Source: JBCCDY01 sp039030555 (lineage in GTDB: Bacteria > Bacteroidota > Bacteroidia > Cytophagales > Cyclobacteriaceae). Taken from it: DNA of 64,000 nucleotides. This document shows, piece after piece, positions 26,389-35,012 of the stretch. The notes under the pieces were generated by a model. The model did not search any database, was not told the DNA's origin, and saw only the letters and a list, made by a program, of their open reading frames with translations. The stretch spans positions 258,632 through 322,631 of the forward strand of contig JBCCDY010000005.1 in NCBI GenBank assembly GCA_039030555.1, in the 5' to 3' direction. Position 1 is the first letter of the stretch. Every line of letters begins with the position of its first letter. Made by a program: the position numbers and the translations under genes.

Positions 26389-28002
26389 CTAAATCCCAAC
26401 CCCAGAATACCTTATTCCAGTTAGTCGATGCATTTCATAGCTCATCGTAGTCAGGTCATCCCGGTTAAATTGATTTAGGTCATCATGCCCACAAGCTCTG
26501 GCTAGTACTTTCATAAGTTCTGTACTGGCCTCGAAAAAATTCTTTAACCTTTGAGCTGATTTTTCAATGACCAGCCTTGCTCTCAAATGATCTTTTTGGG
26601 TTGCAATACCAACCGGACAATTATTTGTATTACAAGCTCTCATACCCAAACAACCGATTGCCTGTATCGCAGAGTTTGAAATCGCTACAGCATCGGCACC
26701 CATAGCCAAGGCTTTGGTAAAATCAGCAGGAGTCCTTAAGCCACCAGTGATGATCAAAGAAACATCTTTAACACCGGAAACGTCGAGATGCTTTCTGGCT
26801 CTGGCCAAAGCTGGAATCGTCGGAATGTTGATATGGTCTCTCAGAATGGTGGGCGCAGCTCCTGTTCCTCCGCCTCTCCCATCCAGAATGATGTAATCGG
26901 CCCCTGCCTCCAATGCAAAGTCAATATCTTTCTCGATATGACTAGCCGCTATTTTGAAACCAACTGGAACACCTCCTGATTCATCTCTCACGGTATCTGA
27001 AAAAGCCTGAAAGTGTTCTACGGTTCGTAAGTCTTTAAACGTGGCAGGGCTTATTGCTGCCGTTCCCGCCTCAAGCCCTCTCACTTCTGCTATTTCACCT
27101 ACCACTTTCTCGCCGGGAAGGTGACCTCCAGTACCTGTTTTAGCCCCTTGTCCACCTTTGAAATGAAATGCCTGAACATCTTTCAGTTTATCCCAACTGA
27201 ATCCGAATTGAGCAGAAGCAAGCTCATAAAAATATCTTGAATTATTAGCCTGCTCATCGGGTAACATCCCTCCTTCTCCTGAGCATATACCTGTTCCGGC
27301 CAATTCAGCACCTTTAGAAAGGGCAATCTTCGCTTCTTTTGAAAGTGCACCGAAAGACATATCGGAAACAAACAAAGGAATATCAAGCTCTAATGGTTTT
27401 TTAGCTTTTGGCCCGATCACCACTTTCGTAGTAACGGACTCATCATCTAGCAAAGGTTTTCGGAATAACTGAGCAGGCAACACCTGGATGTTATCCCATT
27501 TAGGAAGCTCATTCCGGTCTACGCCCATTGCTTCCGTAGGACCGTGATGCCCTACTTTGGAAAGTCCATTCTTAGCTAATTCCTGAATATATCTGGTATG
27601 GGGTTCAGTGTCTTCAGGGTGTGTATCAATATAATCTCCCAGATACTCGTCAGGATTGAACGGAGATGGGTGGACTTCTTCAAACTCCCTGATTTCTTCC
27701 TCGTCAATAAATATACTTCCATCCTTAATTTCTTCCTCAAACTTCTGAAGATATTCTTCCGGATTGTAGGAACTGACCCCCGTATCGTACCGGTAGTCCC
27801 AATTATGAAGCCCGCAAATCAGGTTTTCGCCATCGACGTGACCATCGCTTAAGAGGGCACCCCTATGCAAACACCTTCCATATAGTACAGACACTTTATC
27901 ACCATATCTTATTAAGACCAGATCGGTATGAAGCACTTTAGCGTGTGACGGCACTTTTTCTTCCAGGGCATTAAGCTCTGCTACTTTTATAGGATTTTGC
28001 AT
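26389..28002 (-). CDS. Rieske-FMN glutamate synthase-like fusion protein
   Basis: The protein has 537 residues. Residues 1-105 are a Rieske [2Fe-2S] domain with C44-x-H46 and C63-x-x-H66. The rest is the FMN-binding barrel of the glutamate synthase large-subunit-like family (MSFGALSKEAKIALSKGAELAG, split here by family landmarks, then LDGRGGGTGAAP, ITGGLRTPAD and CNTNNCPVGIATQ). The last of these is the Fe-S cysteine region of GltB. There is no glutaminase domain, so it is not a classical GOGAT. It lies 11 bp downstream of the Rieske-ThDP enzyme and is probably its partner in an oxidative or electron-transfer reaction. The substrate is unknown. Confidence 0.85.
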   Translation of the reverse strand: MQNPIKVAELNALEEKVPSHAKVLHTDLVLIRYGDKVSVLYGRCLHRGALLSDGHVDGENLICGLHNWDYRYDTGVSSYNPEEYLQKFEEEIKDGSIFIDEEEIREFEEVHPSPFNPDEYLGDYIDTHPEDTEPHTRYIQELAKNGLSKVGHHGPTEAMGVDRNELPKWDNIQVLPAQLFRKPLLDDESVTTKVVIGPKAKKPLELDIPLFVSDMSFGALSKEAKIALSKGAELAGTGICSGEGGMLPDEQANNSRYFYELASAQFGFSWDKLKDVQAFHFKGGQGAKTGTGGHLPGEKVVGEIAEVRGLEAGTAAISPATFKDLRTVEHFQAFSDTVRDESGGVPVGFKIAASHIEKDIDFALEAGADYIILDGRGGGTGAAPTILRDHINIPTIPALARARKHLDVSGVKDVSLIITGGLRTPADFTKALAMGADAVAISNSAIQAIGCLGMRACNTNNCPVGIATQKDHLRARLVIEKSAQRLKNFFEASTELMKVLARACGHDDLNQFNRDDLTTMSYEMHRLTGIRYSGVGI

Positions 28003-28013
28003 ACGTTTTATTT

Positions 28014-29960
28014 CTATATCAATAAAGGATCAGCCATAACTTCTACCATGGCCGGGCCATCATGTTCAAAGGCTTGCTTCATAGCACCTTCAAGTTCTGA
28101 TCGATCAGTAACCCGGATACCAAAAGCTCCACAACTTTGAGCAAACTCAGCGAAATTAGGATTTTGAAGGGAAGTTTGCCAGACATCTAGTTCTGCTACC
28201 CGCTGTTCTTTGGAGATCTTCCCTAATTCAGAATTATTCAAAAGAATATGCTTGATAGGCATTTTATACTTGACGGCCGTAGTCACTTCAGTCATATATT
28301 GCCCAAATCCACCATCGCCTGTTATGGCTACCACAGGTCTGCTATCGCCGACCGCCGTCCAAAGCCCCATTGCAGCAGGGTAACCAAAACCGATTGATCC
28401 GAGATATCCTGACATAACAATCGACTGTTTTGAGCATTCAAAATATCGGCCAAAAGAATAAGTGTTGTTTCCTACATCTACTGCCATAGCAGCGTGATCA
28501 GGAACGATTTTATTCATTGCATCGAAAACAGCAGCAGAACTAACACCCTTGCCCTTATCATCTAACAGCCTGCGTTCTTTTTCGTCTCTCCATATTTTCC
28601 AGCGCTTTGCAACCTCCTCTTTTTGATCTATGGCATTAAGGCTAGCACCTTTCAGCTTTTCAACAAAAATTTTAGCCGTTTCACCTAGTTCACCCCAAAT
28701 CGGAAAATCAATTGGATGGAATTTTGAAAGGGCATTTCTATCATAATCAATCTGAATGGTTGGTATTTTCGGCGTTATTCCGGTATGGTTTGAAAAAGAA
28801 GCTCCGAATACGATCAAGAGATCCGCTTCATTCATAAACCAGGAAGCTATTGGCGTGCCACTACGTCCTAAAACTCCGCAACCTAAAGGGTGAGTATCAG
28901 AAATCAACCCTTTGCCCTTAAATGTTGTGAGAATAGGCGCATTTAGCTTTTCAGCGAACTCCGTAATTGAATCCATTTCAAAGCGTGCCCCATGTCCAAC
29001 TATAATTGTAGGTCTTTTCGCTTCTTTTAGTTTTTCAACAGCAGCATTTGTTACTTCTGCAGGAGGTATAATTTTATAATCCGCTATTCTCTTATCTAGG
29101 TTTTTAGATTGCTTGGTCTGCTCTATCTCATGTATTTGGACATCATCTGGAAAAGTCAGATGAGAAACATCCCGGTTAATGATGGCTTTTTTAATGGATA
29201 AAAGCATCAGCTCAGCATGCTTACTATCAATTTGTACCCGATGGTTGAAATCAGCTACTGAAACGAAAGCAGAGACCAGATCGACTTCCTGAAATGCCCC
29301 GGTTCCTACTACCTGATTTTCGACCTGACCTGAAAGTGCTAAAATCGGCGCACGATCGTTCTTAGCATCCCACATACCGGTATACATATTAGTAGCTCCA
29401 GGACCTGCTATTGCAAAGCAAGCAGCCGGTTTTCCAGTAAGTTTTCCATACGCAGAAGCGGCAAAAGAAGCAGCTCCTTCATGCCTTATTCCTATATATT
29501 TAAGTTTTCCTTTCTTTTCCAGTTTTCGCATGGCATCGGCGACTCCGAGATTTGAGTGGCCTACCATTCCAAAAACCGTATCTACACCACATTCAACCAT
29601 GGTTTCCATCATAACATCGGAAACGGTTCGAGGTGCCGGTGGTTCTTGTTCTATTCCTATGTAAACACCATCATCGCGAATTTCAATCGGAAAAGTTTCC
29701 ACTCCATCGTCGAAGCCCGGGGCTTTGCCACTAAGCGGATCGTAATCCCAACCATGCCAAGGACATCTGAGAAGTCCATTTTCTATAGAACCTTCACCGA
29801 GAGGACCTCCCTGGTGGGGACATCTATTATCGAGACAACCGAGTTTGCCTTCATGATGTGTGATGCAGTAGCTTTTGTGCCCTGCGGTTACGGTCATTAC
29901 CCTTCCATCGGGAAGTTCTTCGGCAGACTCTAACACTTTGTGCCATTCGATATTCTCCAT
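28014..29960 (-). CDS. Rieske-fused thiamine diphosphate-dependent enzyme (acetolactate synthase/pyruvate oxidase-like)
   Basis: The protein has 648 residues. Residues 1-105 are a Rieske domain (C47-P-H49 and C66-P-W-H69). A full three-domain ThDP enzyme follows: the PYR domain with catalytic glutamate in RHEGAASFAASAYGKL, the central domain (PTIIVGHGARFE), and the PP domain with ITGDGGFGQYMTEV for Mg-ThDP. It resembles acetolactate synthase, pyruvate oxidase and related decarboxylases but lacks a diagnostic substrate motif I can read. The Rieske cluster suggests electrons leave through iron-sulfur and not oxygen. It forms a two-gene unit with the Rieske-FMN protein 11 bp downstream. Confidence 0.85.
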   Translation of the reverse strand: MENIEWHKVLESAEELPDGRVMTVTAGHKSYCITHHEGKLGCLDNRCPHQGGPLGEGSIENGLLRCPWHGWDYDPLSGKAPGFDDGVETFPIEIRDDGVYIGIEQEPPAPRTVSDVMMETMVECGVDTVFGMVGHSNLGVADAMRKLEKKGKLKYIGIRHEGAASFAASAYGKLTGKPAACFAIAGPGATNMYTGMWDAKNDRAPILALSGQVENQVVGTGAFQEVDLVSAFVSVADFNHRVQIDSKHAELMLLSIKKAIINRDVSHLTFPDDVQIHEIEQTKQSKNLDKRIADYKIIPPAEVTNAAVEKLKEAKRPTIIVGHGARFEMDSITEFAEKLNAPILTTFKGKGLISDTHPLGCGVLGRSGTPIASWFMNEADLLIVFGASFSNHTGITPKIPTIQIDYDRNALSKFHPIDFPIWGELGETAKIFVEKLKGASLNAIDQKEEVAKRWKIWRDEKERRLLDDKGKGVSSAAVFDAMNKIVPDHAAMAVDVGNNTYSFGRYFECSKQSIVMSGYLGSIGFGYPAAMGLWTAVGDSRPVVAITGDGGFGQYMTEVTTAVKYKMPIKHILLNNSELGKISKEQRVAELDVWQTSLQNPNFAEFAQSCGAFGIRVTDRSELEGAMKQAFEHDGPAMVEVMADPLLI

Positions 29961-30100
29961 ATGATCAGAAATTATGCAGTGAGTTTACGAAAAAACATCT
30001 TAAAAACCACTTCTGTTGTCTTATGTGTAATGAACTTAAATAGCGTATCTCTACGGTCTAATTCCTTGATTTATCCATTAAATACTATATTAAGTCCGTT

Positions 30101-31387
30101 TTGAGCTTGAAACTAGATTTTTTCAATGTATGGTCTTTTATCGTTGCCATAGCAACCGGTCTCTTGGCTATGTCATTTCCGCTCTCCTTAGTATGGTCTA
30201 TTGAACAGGAGTTCATTTTTCCAACTTATCAATGGGTCATCAACGCAATCCTTATTCTTGATATTCCAATAAATATCTATCACATCCACAGTAATAAATC
30301 CGAATTTCTACTTCCTGAAGAAATCCGTCCGGAGAGCTATTTCAAGAAGTGGTTAGCTATTGATTTCGTAGCAGCCATTCCTTTTTATTCCCTTACAGGG
30401 AGCATGATCTTATCGGTAATTCGTCTCATCAAACTCGTGAAGATCTCACATCATATGACGATGCTCAGTCGCAAGCAGATTCGATACAATGTGCATTTGA
30501 AAATAATGAACTTTGTTTTTTGGATGTCACTCCTTGCCCATTGGCTCAGTTGCGGCTGGATGTACATACATGGAATCGATTCCACAATAGATCTGAAATC
30601 GAATTATATAAGGGCACTTTATTGGGTAGTGACTACCTTAACTACCGTTGGTTATGGCGATATAACTCCCCACACTAATTCGGAGTATCTGTATACGATT
30701 ATGATGCAAATTCTTGGGATAGGTGCGTTTGGTTACATTATTGGAAACGTTACTTTCTACCTAAAAAGAAGAGACCCAGCTACACTCTCTTACATCGAAA
30801 ATATTGAAAAGCTCAATACATTATTAAAGTACAGGGGCTTACCAAAAAGCCTTCAGCGAAAACTTCAGTATTTCTATACTTACCAATGGAGGGAACGACT
30901 TGGCTATGATGAATCCAGCTTATTAACGGGTTTGCCTGAGTCGCTTAAAGGTGAGGTTTCTATTCATCTGAAAAAAGAGATCATTAGAAAGATCTCTCTA
31001 TTTAGAAATGCAGAAGAAGGTTTTCTCGATGAGATTGCAAAAATGCTAACTACGGTAGTCCTCACACCCGGTGATTACCTGTTCCGCTCTGGTGATGAAG
31101 GAGATGCTATGTATTTTGTCATATCTGGTGAATTGAGTGCCTTGGACAATTCAGAAGAAAATACTTTTGCTGAATTTAGTGTAGGAGATCACTTTGGTGA
31201 AATAGCGTTATTTGAAGAAGAAGCAAGAACAGCTTCTATAAAAGCACAGACCTATTGCGACCTCTATAGGTTAGATAAAAAAGTTTTCCAGCGTATTAAA
31301 AACCTCTATATCGATATTTACGAGGAAGTCAGAGCTAAAGCAATATCACGCCAAAAAGATAACATACTGGCAAGAACGAATCGTTAA
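30101..31387 (+). CDS. Cyclic nucleotide-gated potassium channel
   Basis: The protein has 428 residues. Six N-terminal hydrophobic segments (about 1-230) include the pore with the K+ selectivity filter TTVGYGD. A C-linker and a cyclic nucleotide-binding domain follow, with the phosphate-binding cassette in HFGEIALFEEEARTAS. The layout is that of bacterial CNG/HCN-like channels. The first codon is uncertain: the frame opens after a stop at 30059 and has no ATG before the first membrane segment, so a TTG at 30101 is the best start. Ligand is probably cAMP or cGMP. Its stop overlaps the stop of the convergent OmpA-like gene by 4 bp. Confidence 0.9.
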   Translation: MSLKLDFFNVWSFIVAIATGLLAMSFPLSLVWSIEQEFIFPTYQWVINAILILDIPINIYHIHSNKSEFLLPEEIRPESYFKKWLAIDFVAAIPFYSLTGSMILSVIRLIKLVKISHHMTMLSRKQIRYNVHLKIMNFVFWMSLLAHWLSCGWMYIHGIDSTIDLKSNYIRALYWVVTTLTTVGYGDITPHTNSEYLYTIMMQILGIGAFGYIIGNVTFYLKRRDPATLSYIENIEKLNTLLKYRGLPKSLQRKLQYFYTYQWRERLGYDESSLLTGLPESLKGEVSIHLKKEIIRKISLFRNAEEGFLDEIAKMLTTVVLTPGDYLFRSGDEGDAMYFVISGELSALDNSEENTFAEFSVGDHFGEIALFEEEARTASIKAQTYCDLYRLDKKVFQRIKNLYIDIYEEVRAKAISRQKDNILARTNR

Positions 31388-31794
31388 AATACGATAGGCT
31401 GAAAAATGATATCCACTCTCCTATTCCTTAGTCTTCCCATGAAAGAGTTGTTGTTATAGCTCGGATTAAATTGTCCTAAATCTTTAATATGCATCATTTC
31501 GGAAGGTACTTCATGCATAATCAACCGATCATATACGGATGTGCTTCTCATTTTAGATAACCACTGATTGTACTCTTTTCCACCTATGTTATCGGTATGA
31601 CTATGAATAATGATCTCGTATTGATCCAAATCGGGAATAGAATCAACAAACTCATATAATTCGTTTAGCTGGTACTCATCAATAGACCAGCTGCCGCCTC
31701 CAAAATAGATACTCCTGATCAACTGCTCATCTTGAGCATTTGCACTTAATAGAGGATTTATGAACAGAATTACAACAAAAAGTAGTCTTGGCAT
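31384..31794 (-). CDS. OmpA-like domain protein
   Basis: This is 136 residues from ATG 31794. The frame can be extended to 31851, but MPRLLFVVILFINPL then SANAQ is a proper signal peptide from the inner start. The mature part is one OmpA/Pal-like domain: an opening beta strand (RSIYFGGGSWSI), IIIHSHTDNIGG with the peptidoglycan-contacting region, and the terminal GRLRNRRVDIIF. It probably anchors to peptidoglycan in the periplasm. There is no barrel or partner gene beside it. Confidence 0.75.
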   Translation of the reverse strand: MPRLLFVVILFINPLLSANAQDEQLIRSIYFGGGSWSIDEYQLNELYEFVDSIPDLDQYEIIIHSHTDNIGGKEYNQWLSKMRSTSVYDRLIMHEVPSEMMHIKDLGQFNPSYNNNSFMGRLRNRRVDIIFQPIVF

Positions 31795-31886
31795 ACTGTG
31801 AAATAGTAATAAGAACGACATATTATTAGATTCGTTTTTAGAAAGGAGCATTTTTTGATGATCTTCCGTGATATAAAAATCATGAA

Positions 31887-32570
31887 ATGAAAAAGAATCT
31901 TATCGCTATCGTCTTAGGGCTATTTGTATTGACCGCTTCTTGTGGGAATTCATCAAGCTCGAATAAATCAAACTATACAAAAGAAGATATTGTAAGAGAG
32001 GTGGAATATACCGGAGCCATTGATACAGCAACTTTTGCAGGAGGCTGTTTTTGGTGTACAGAGGCTGTGTTTGAACGTGTAGAAGGCGTTGTTAATGTAG
32101 TTTCAGGTTATTCAGGAGGAACAGCAGAAAATGCAGATTACAGGAAAGTAAGTTATGGATTAACCAATCATGCTGAATGCGTTCAGATCTATTACGACCC
32201 TGGCGTAATTAGCTACAAAGAGCTTGTTAAAATATTCTTTGCTACGCATGATCCAACACAACTGAACCGCCAAGGGCCAGATGTTGGTGAGCAATATCGT
32301 TCAGAAGTTTTTTACAGAACAGATAAAGAAAAAGAGATAGTACAGAGCCACATTAATAAGCTACAGAATTCCAATACTTACGAAAAGGCCATCGTTACCA
32401 AAGTGAGTAAATTAGATTCTTTCTATGAAGCAGAGGAATATCATCAAGATTACTACGAATTGAACCCTTATCAGGGCTATATATTATCAGTTGCTAAACC
32501 AAAAGTGAAGAAATTTTTTAAGTACTTTCCTGAATATGTAAAAGAGAAATATCGAAAGGAAAAAGGCTAG
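31887..32570 (+). CDS. msrA: Peptide-methionine (S)-S-oxide reductase, lipoprotein form
   Basis: The 227-residue protein has a lipoprotein signal peptide (ending LTASC, Cys19) and a serine-rich linker. The MsrA fold follows with the active site GGCFWCTEAVFE, then HAECVQIYYDP and YRSEVFY. It reduces methionine-S-sulfoxide in envelope proteins and so must act in the periplasm or at the outer membrane. The C-terminus lacks extra MsrB sequence. It needs a reductant; whether envelope thioredoxin-like proteins exist cannot be seen here. It is a single gene, head to head with the OmpA-like gene. Confidence 0.95.
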   Translation: MKKNLIAIVLGLFVLTASCGNSSSSNKSNYTKEDIVREVEYTGAIDTATFAGGCFWCTEAVFERVEGVVNVVSGYSGGTAENADYRKVSYGLTNHAECVQIYYDPGVISYKELVKIFFATHDPTQLNRQGPDVGEQYRSEVFYRTDKEKEIVQSHINKLQNSNTYEKAIVTKVSKLDSFYEAEEYHQDYYELNPYQGYILSVAKPKVKKFFKYFPEYVKEKYRKEKG

Positions 32571-32586
32571 GCTTAGTGATTAGCCT

Positions 32587-32823
32587 TTAATCGGATTGGG
32601 CCCTTAATTTCCTGATCGGGATTAGGGGTTTTTCTTTTTGGGTGATCAGGATATCGCCCTTTCTTAATAAGGAAACTGCAACGGATGTTACGAGATCCAT
32701 TTTCATTCTCCATGCTTCTCCGAATAAAGTTCTGGCTATTTCGGAAGGGCAACAACTTTTAGGGTATCTCGATTTTGTGAGTTCAAGAACAGCTACTTTG
32801 ACCGCTTTACGCTCTTCCATCAT
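32587..32823 (-). CDS. DUF3253 domain protein
   Basis: This 78-residue cytoplasmic protein covers the whole DUF3253 domain: CCPSEIARTLFGEAWRMKMD, then a helical VAVSLLRKGDI and ITQKEKP. It is a small winged-helix-like family of unknown function. Its ATG is 4 bp downstream of the M20 amidohydrolase stop on the same strand, so the two are cotranscribed. The start at 32823 gives the expected N-terminal helix. Confidence 0.8.
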   Translation of the reverse strand: MMEERKAVKVAVLELTKSRYPKSCCPSEIARTLFGEAWRMKMDLVTSVAVSLLRKGDILITQKEKPLIPIRKLRAQSD

Positions 32824-32826
32824 TTA

Positions 32827-33954
32827 CTACTTTTCCTGAGCAAGCTCGATCAAAGTCCGAAACATTTTCACACCACTTTCTATGATTGCATCGGGAAAAT
32901 CATAATCTGGGTTATGTAAAGCGGGGCAATCTTCACCTGAACCAATCCCGAACATAGCTCCTTTATACCGATCTGTAAATAATCCAAAATCCTCTCCCCA
33001 TTTGAAAGGTACTTCCCTTTCATGAAATTCCAGATTGTTTAAACGGGCAGCCTCAATAATTAAATCAACAACTTCTTGATCATTCTGATTAGCATAAAAC
33101 TCCTGAAGCCAGCTGATTTCTACTTTGAGGCTAAAGTGTTCTGCGGTATTTTTGACAGATGCTTCGACTCGTTTTTGAAGCACTTCCATAGTATTGTTAC
33201 CCCATGTTCTCAAGGTATAGTGGAGCTCACCGTAACCAGCTGAAACGCCATAAGCTAACTCTCCCATGTCGATTCTAATGGGTGTAAGTAGTGCAAAGTT
33301 TTTATCCTCGAGTTCGGGATTTACAAATTCTTTTAAAGCTTGAATTAGTTCTGAAATAGCGTTAGCCGGGTTAGTACCCATTTCCGGCTCAGCAGCGTGC
33401 GCTGTTTTTCCATGAAGCTTTATAATAATACTTTTCACAGAAGCATTGAACGATCCATTACGATACACAATCTGGTTTAAGGGATAGGACGGTAAATTAT
33501 GCAAGGCAAATACAAAATCAGGTTTAATGTCTTTAAAAAGTGGATCGTCTATTACTGCCTTGGCACCTTCTCCATTTTCTTCGGCTGGCTGAAAAACAAG
33601 TACGACCTTACCTCTTTTTAAGCCTTGCTCATTCAACAACTGTGCTACACCACACAAGATGGTTGTATGACCATCGTGACCACATTTATGTGAAACATTG
33701 GTCTTTTTTGACTTATGATCGAATTCGTTGATTTCCTGAATGGGAAGAGCGTCGATGTCTCCTCTAACCAGAATACATTTACCTTCTTCTTCGCCTTCAT
33801 AAATAGCCATCACGCCTGTTTTAGCAATTTTATCAAGACGATTAGGGTGAAAATTACTCAGAAATTCTATTATGCATTTTTGGGTTTCAAATTCCTTGCC
33901 GGATAATTCCGGATTTTGATGAAGCTCTTTTCTAAATGCTGTTAGACTCTGCAC
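32827..33954 (-). CDS. M20 family amidohydrolase (N-acyl-amino-acid hydrolase type)
   Basis: The 375-residue enzyme has motifs of the HipO/IAA-amidohydrolase branch: FRKELHQNPELSGKE, RGDIDALPI, CGHDGHTTIL with metal-binding His and Asp, FQPAEENGEGA, and a late GIGSGEDCPALHNPDYDF carrying the last histidine. Such enzymes release amino acids from N-acyl or peptide conjugates in the cytoplasm using two divalent metals. There is no signal peptide. It is the first gene of a two-gene unit with the DUF3253 protein. A -7 element is at 33981-33988. Confidence 0.9.
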   Translation of the reverse strand: MQSLTAFRKELHQNPELSGKEFETQKCIIEFLSNFHPNRLDKIAKTGVMAIYEGEEEGKCILVRGDIDALPIQEINEFDHKSKKTNVSHKCGHDGHTTILCGVAQLLNEQGLKRGKVVLVFQPAEENGEGAKAVIDDPLFKDIKPDFVFALHNLPSYPLNQIVYRNGSFNASVKSIIIKLHGKTAHAAEPEMGTNPANAISELIQALKEFVNPELEDKNFALLTPIRIDMGELAYGVSAGYGELHYTLRTWGNNTMEVLQKRVEASVKNTAEHFSLKVEISWLQEFYANQNDQEVVDLIIEAARLNNLEFHEREVPFKWGEDFGLFTDRYKGAMFGIGSGEDCPALHNPDYDFPDAIIESGVKMFRTLIELAQEK

Positions 33955-33980
33955 CTTCTATATACTTATTACGATTGTGA

Positions 33981-33988
33981 CAAAACTA
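33981..33988 (-). promoter_or_regulatory. Predicted -7 promoter element of the M20 gene
   Basis: The minus strand reads TAGTTTTG, a TAnnTTTG match 27 bp before the start codon. No clear -33 box is seen. Confidence 0.35.
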
Positions 33989-34057
33989 GCACTAAAGAAA
34001 TATACTTTTTAGAATTCTTCACTCGATTACGGAAGCGATATCTGTACAAAGAGTTAA

Positions 34058-34561
34058 CTATTTCAGCTTTTCCAACTCTTCATAAAGCTGAACAATACGA
34101 TCTTTTAGATAACCTTTGATCCTTTCCTGCTCAAATAAATACCGTTTTAAAAACTCAATATCATTATGATATTCATCAGAGACTTCCTTTCGGATCATTT
34201 CTAGTAGATCGTGAGGGTTTTTATGATAGGTTTCAATTTCTTCGTTAATATGGTTTAGATCGAACTCAGAGATCGGATAGGCTTTGACACTAATTCTTTT
34301 AGGCTCCTCTTTGAACCCGCAATTGGGGTCTATCTTTATATTATCAGTCCTCATCCATAAAAAATCGGGGTTAAGATTTTTATAAACTGAGAAAATTTTC
34401 TCTAATCGATCACTAGTAATTGATTTTTTGCCTTTTATAGCCTTAGATATAGAACCATTGGAGAAGCCCATTTCCTTCTCAAAGGAAGCAGCACTATGAT
34501 TAATTGCCTTTAAAAAAACATCAAAAGCTTCATGAAAATTTTCTACTTTTTTATTCATCAA
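34058..34561 (-). CDS. CI-like helix-turn-helix protein with C-terminal coiled coil
   Basis: The protein has 167 residues. Residues 10-60 fit an XRE-type HTH (SAASFEKEMGFSNGSISKAIKGKKSITSD, in pieces), the same layout as Bacteroidota phage-repressor-like proteins. The C-terminal 70 residues are charged and helical, a probable coiled coil for dimerisation. There is no peptidase (LexA-like) domain. It is divergent from a small HTH protein at 34623 with several ATTAGA/TCTAAT half-sites between. The pair looks like a repressor/Cro switch, but no phage genes surround it. Function as a repressor of the divergent pair is inferred. Confidence 0.65.
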   Translation of the reverse strand: MMNKKVENFHEAFDVFLKAINHSAASFEKEMGFSNGSISKAIKGKKSITSDRLEKIFSVYKNLNPDFLWMRTDNIKIDPNCGFKEEPKRISVKAYPISEFDLNHINEEIETYHKNPHDLLEMIRKEVSDEYHNDIEFLKRYLFEQERIKGYLKDRIVQLYEELEKLK

Positions 34562-34580
34562 TAGAAATTATTCCTTTATT

Positions 34581-34611
34581 ATTAGAAAATAATCTAATCA
34601 CTGTTTCTAAT
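34581..34611. promoter_or_regulatory. Operator-like inverted repeats between the divergent HTH genes
   Basis: ATTAGA (34581-34586) and TCTAAT (34593-34598) are perfect inverted arms 6 bp apart. A second inverted arm TTTCTAAT (34604-34611) pairs with ATTAGAAA at 34581-34588. The region is the whole 49-bp gap between the two start codons. Confidence 0.5.
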
Positions 34612-34622
34612 TGTTAACAAAT

Positions 34623-34829
34623 ATGGGTATTTCAGAAGATTTAAAAAATTTCATTGAACATGGGGACTATAAAAGGATTGCAGATTACTACAACAAAGGT
34701 TTTGAGAATGAGCAACAACATGTCACCCGACAATATGTAAGCATGGTCATTCGGGGAGTACGTACAAACAGAAATATTCTAAAAACTGCCGAATCGTATT
34801 TAAGGAGGAAAAAAGAAATCTTCAGCTGA
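34623..34829 (+). CDS. Small helix-turn-helix (Cro-like) protein
   Basis: This is 68 residues from ATG 34623. A TTG four codons upstream is possible but lies within the operator region. The protein is nearly all helix, with RIADYYNKGFEN, HVTRQYVSMVIRG and a basic recognition-like end (NRNILKTAESYLRRKKE), similar to short HTH proteins common in Bacteroidota. It is divergent from the CI-like protein and probably regulated by the same sites. 183 bases without a gene follow. Confidence 0.5.
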   Translation: MGISEDLKNFIEHGDYKRIADYYNKGFENEQQHVTRQYVSMVIRGVRTNRNILKTAESYLRRKKEIFS

Positions 34830-35012
34830 AGTAATTACTGATAAAACAGATCAAATAGAAACGACAATTAATAATGTGATCGCTTAAGAGAGTTTTAAAG
34901 AAATTTAGACTAACTAGATAACTATTGTTTTGGATCAAATATTAAGAAAGGGCTTTTGTCAAATTCATAGTCCTGGAAAAGCCTCGATAACTATTTCGTA
35001 AGAAGCTTAGAA

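Noticed and set aside
29556..29933. 125-residue plus-strand ORF opposite the ThDP gene
   Set aside because: It is antisense to a clear Rieske-ThDP gene and its composition follows from that gene's codons. No domain or start signal supports it.
34558..34829. Toxin-antitoxin module
   Set aside because: The two proteins are divergent and neither has a toxin motif. A repressor/Cro-like pair fits better.
34950..35012. Hairpin GGCTTTT / AAAAGCC after the small HTH gene
   Set aside because: Arms are short and the loop is over 20 bases, with no T run, so it is not listed as a terminator.
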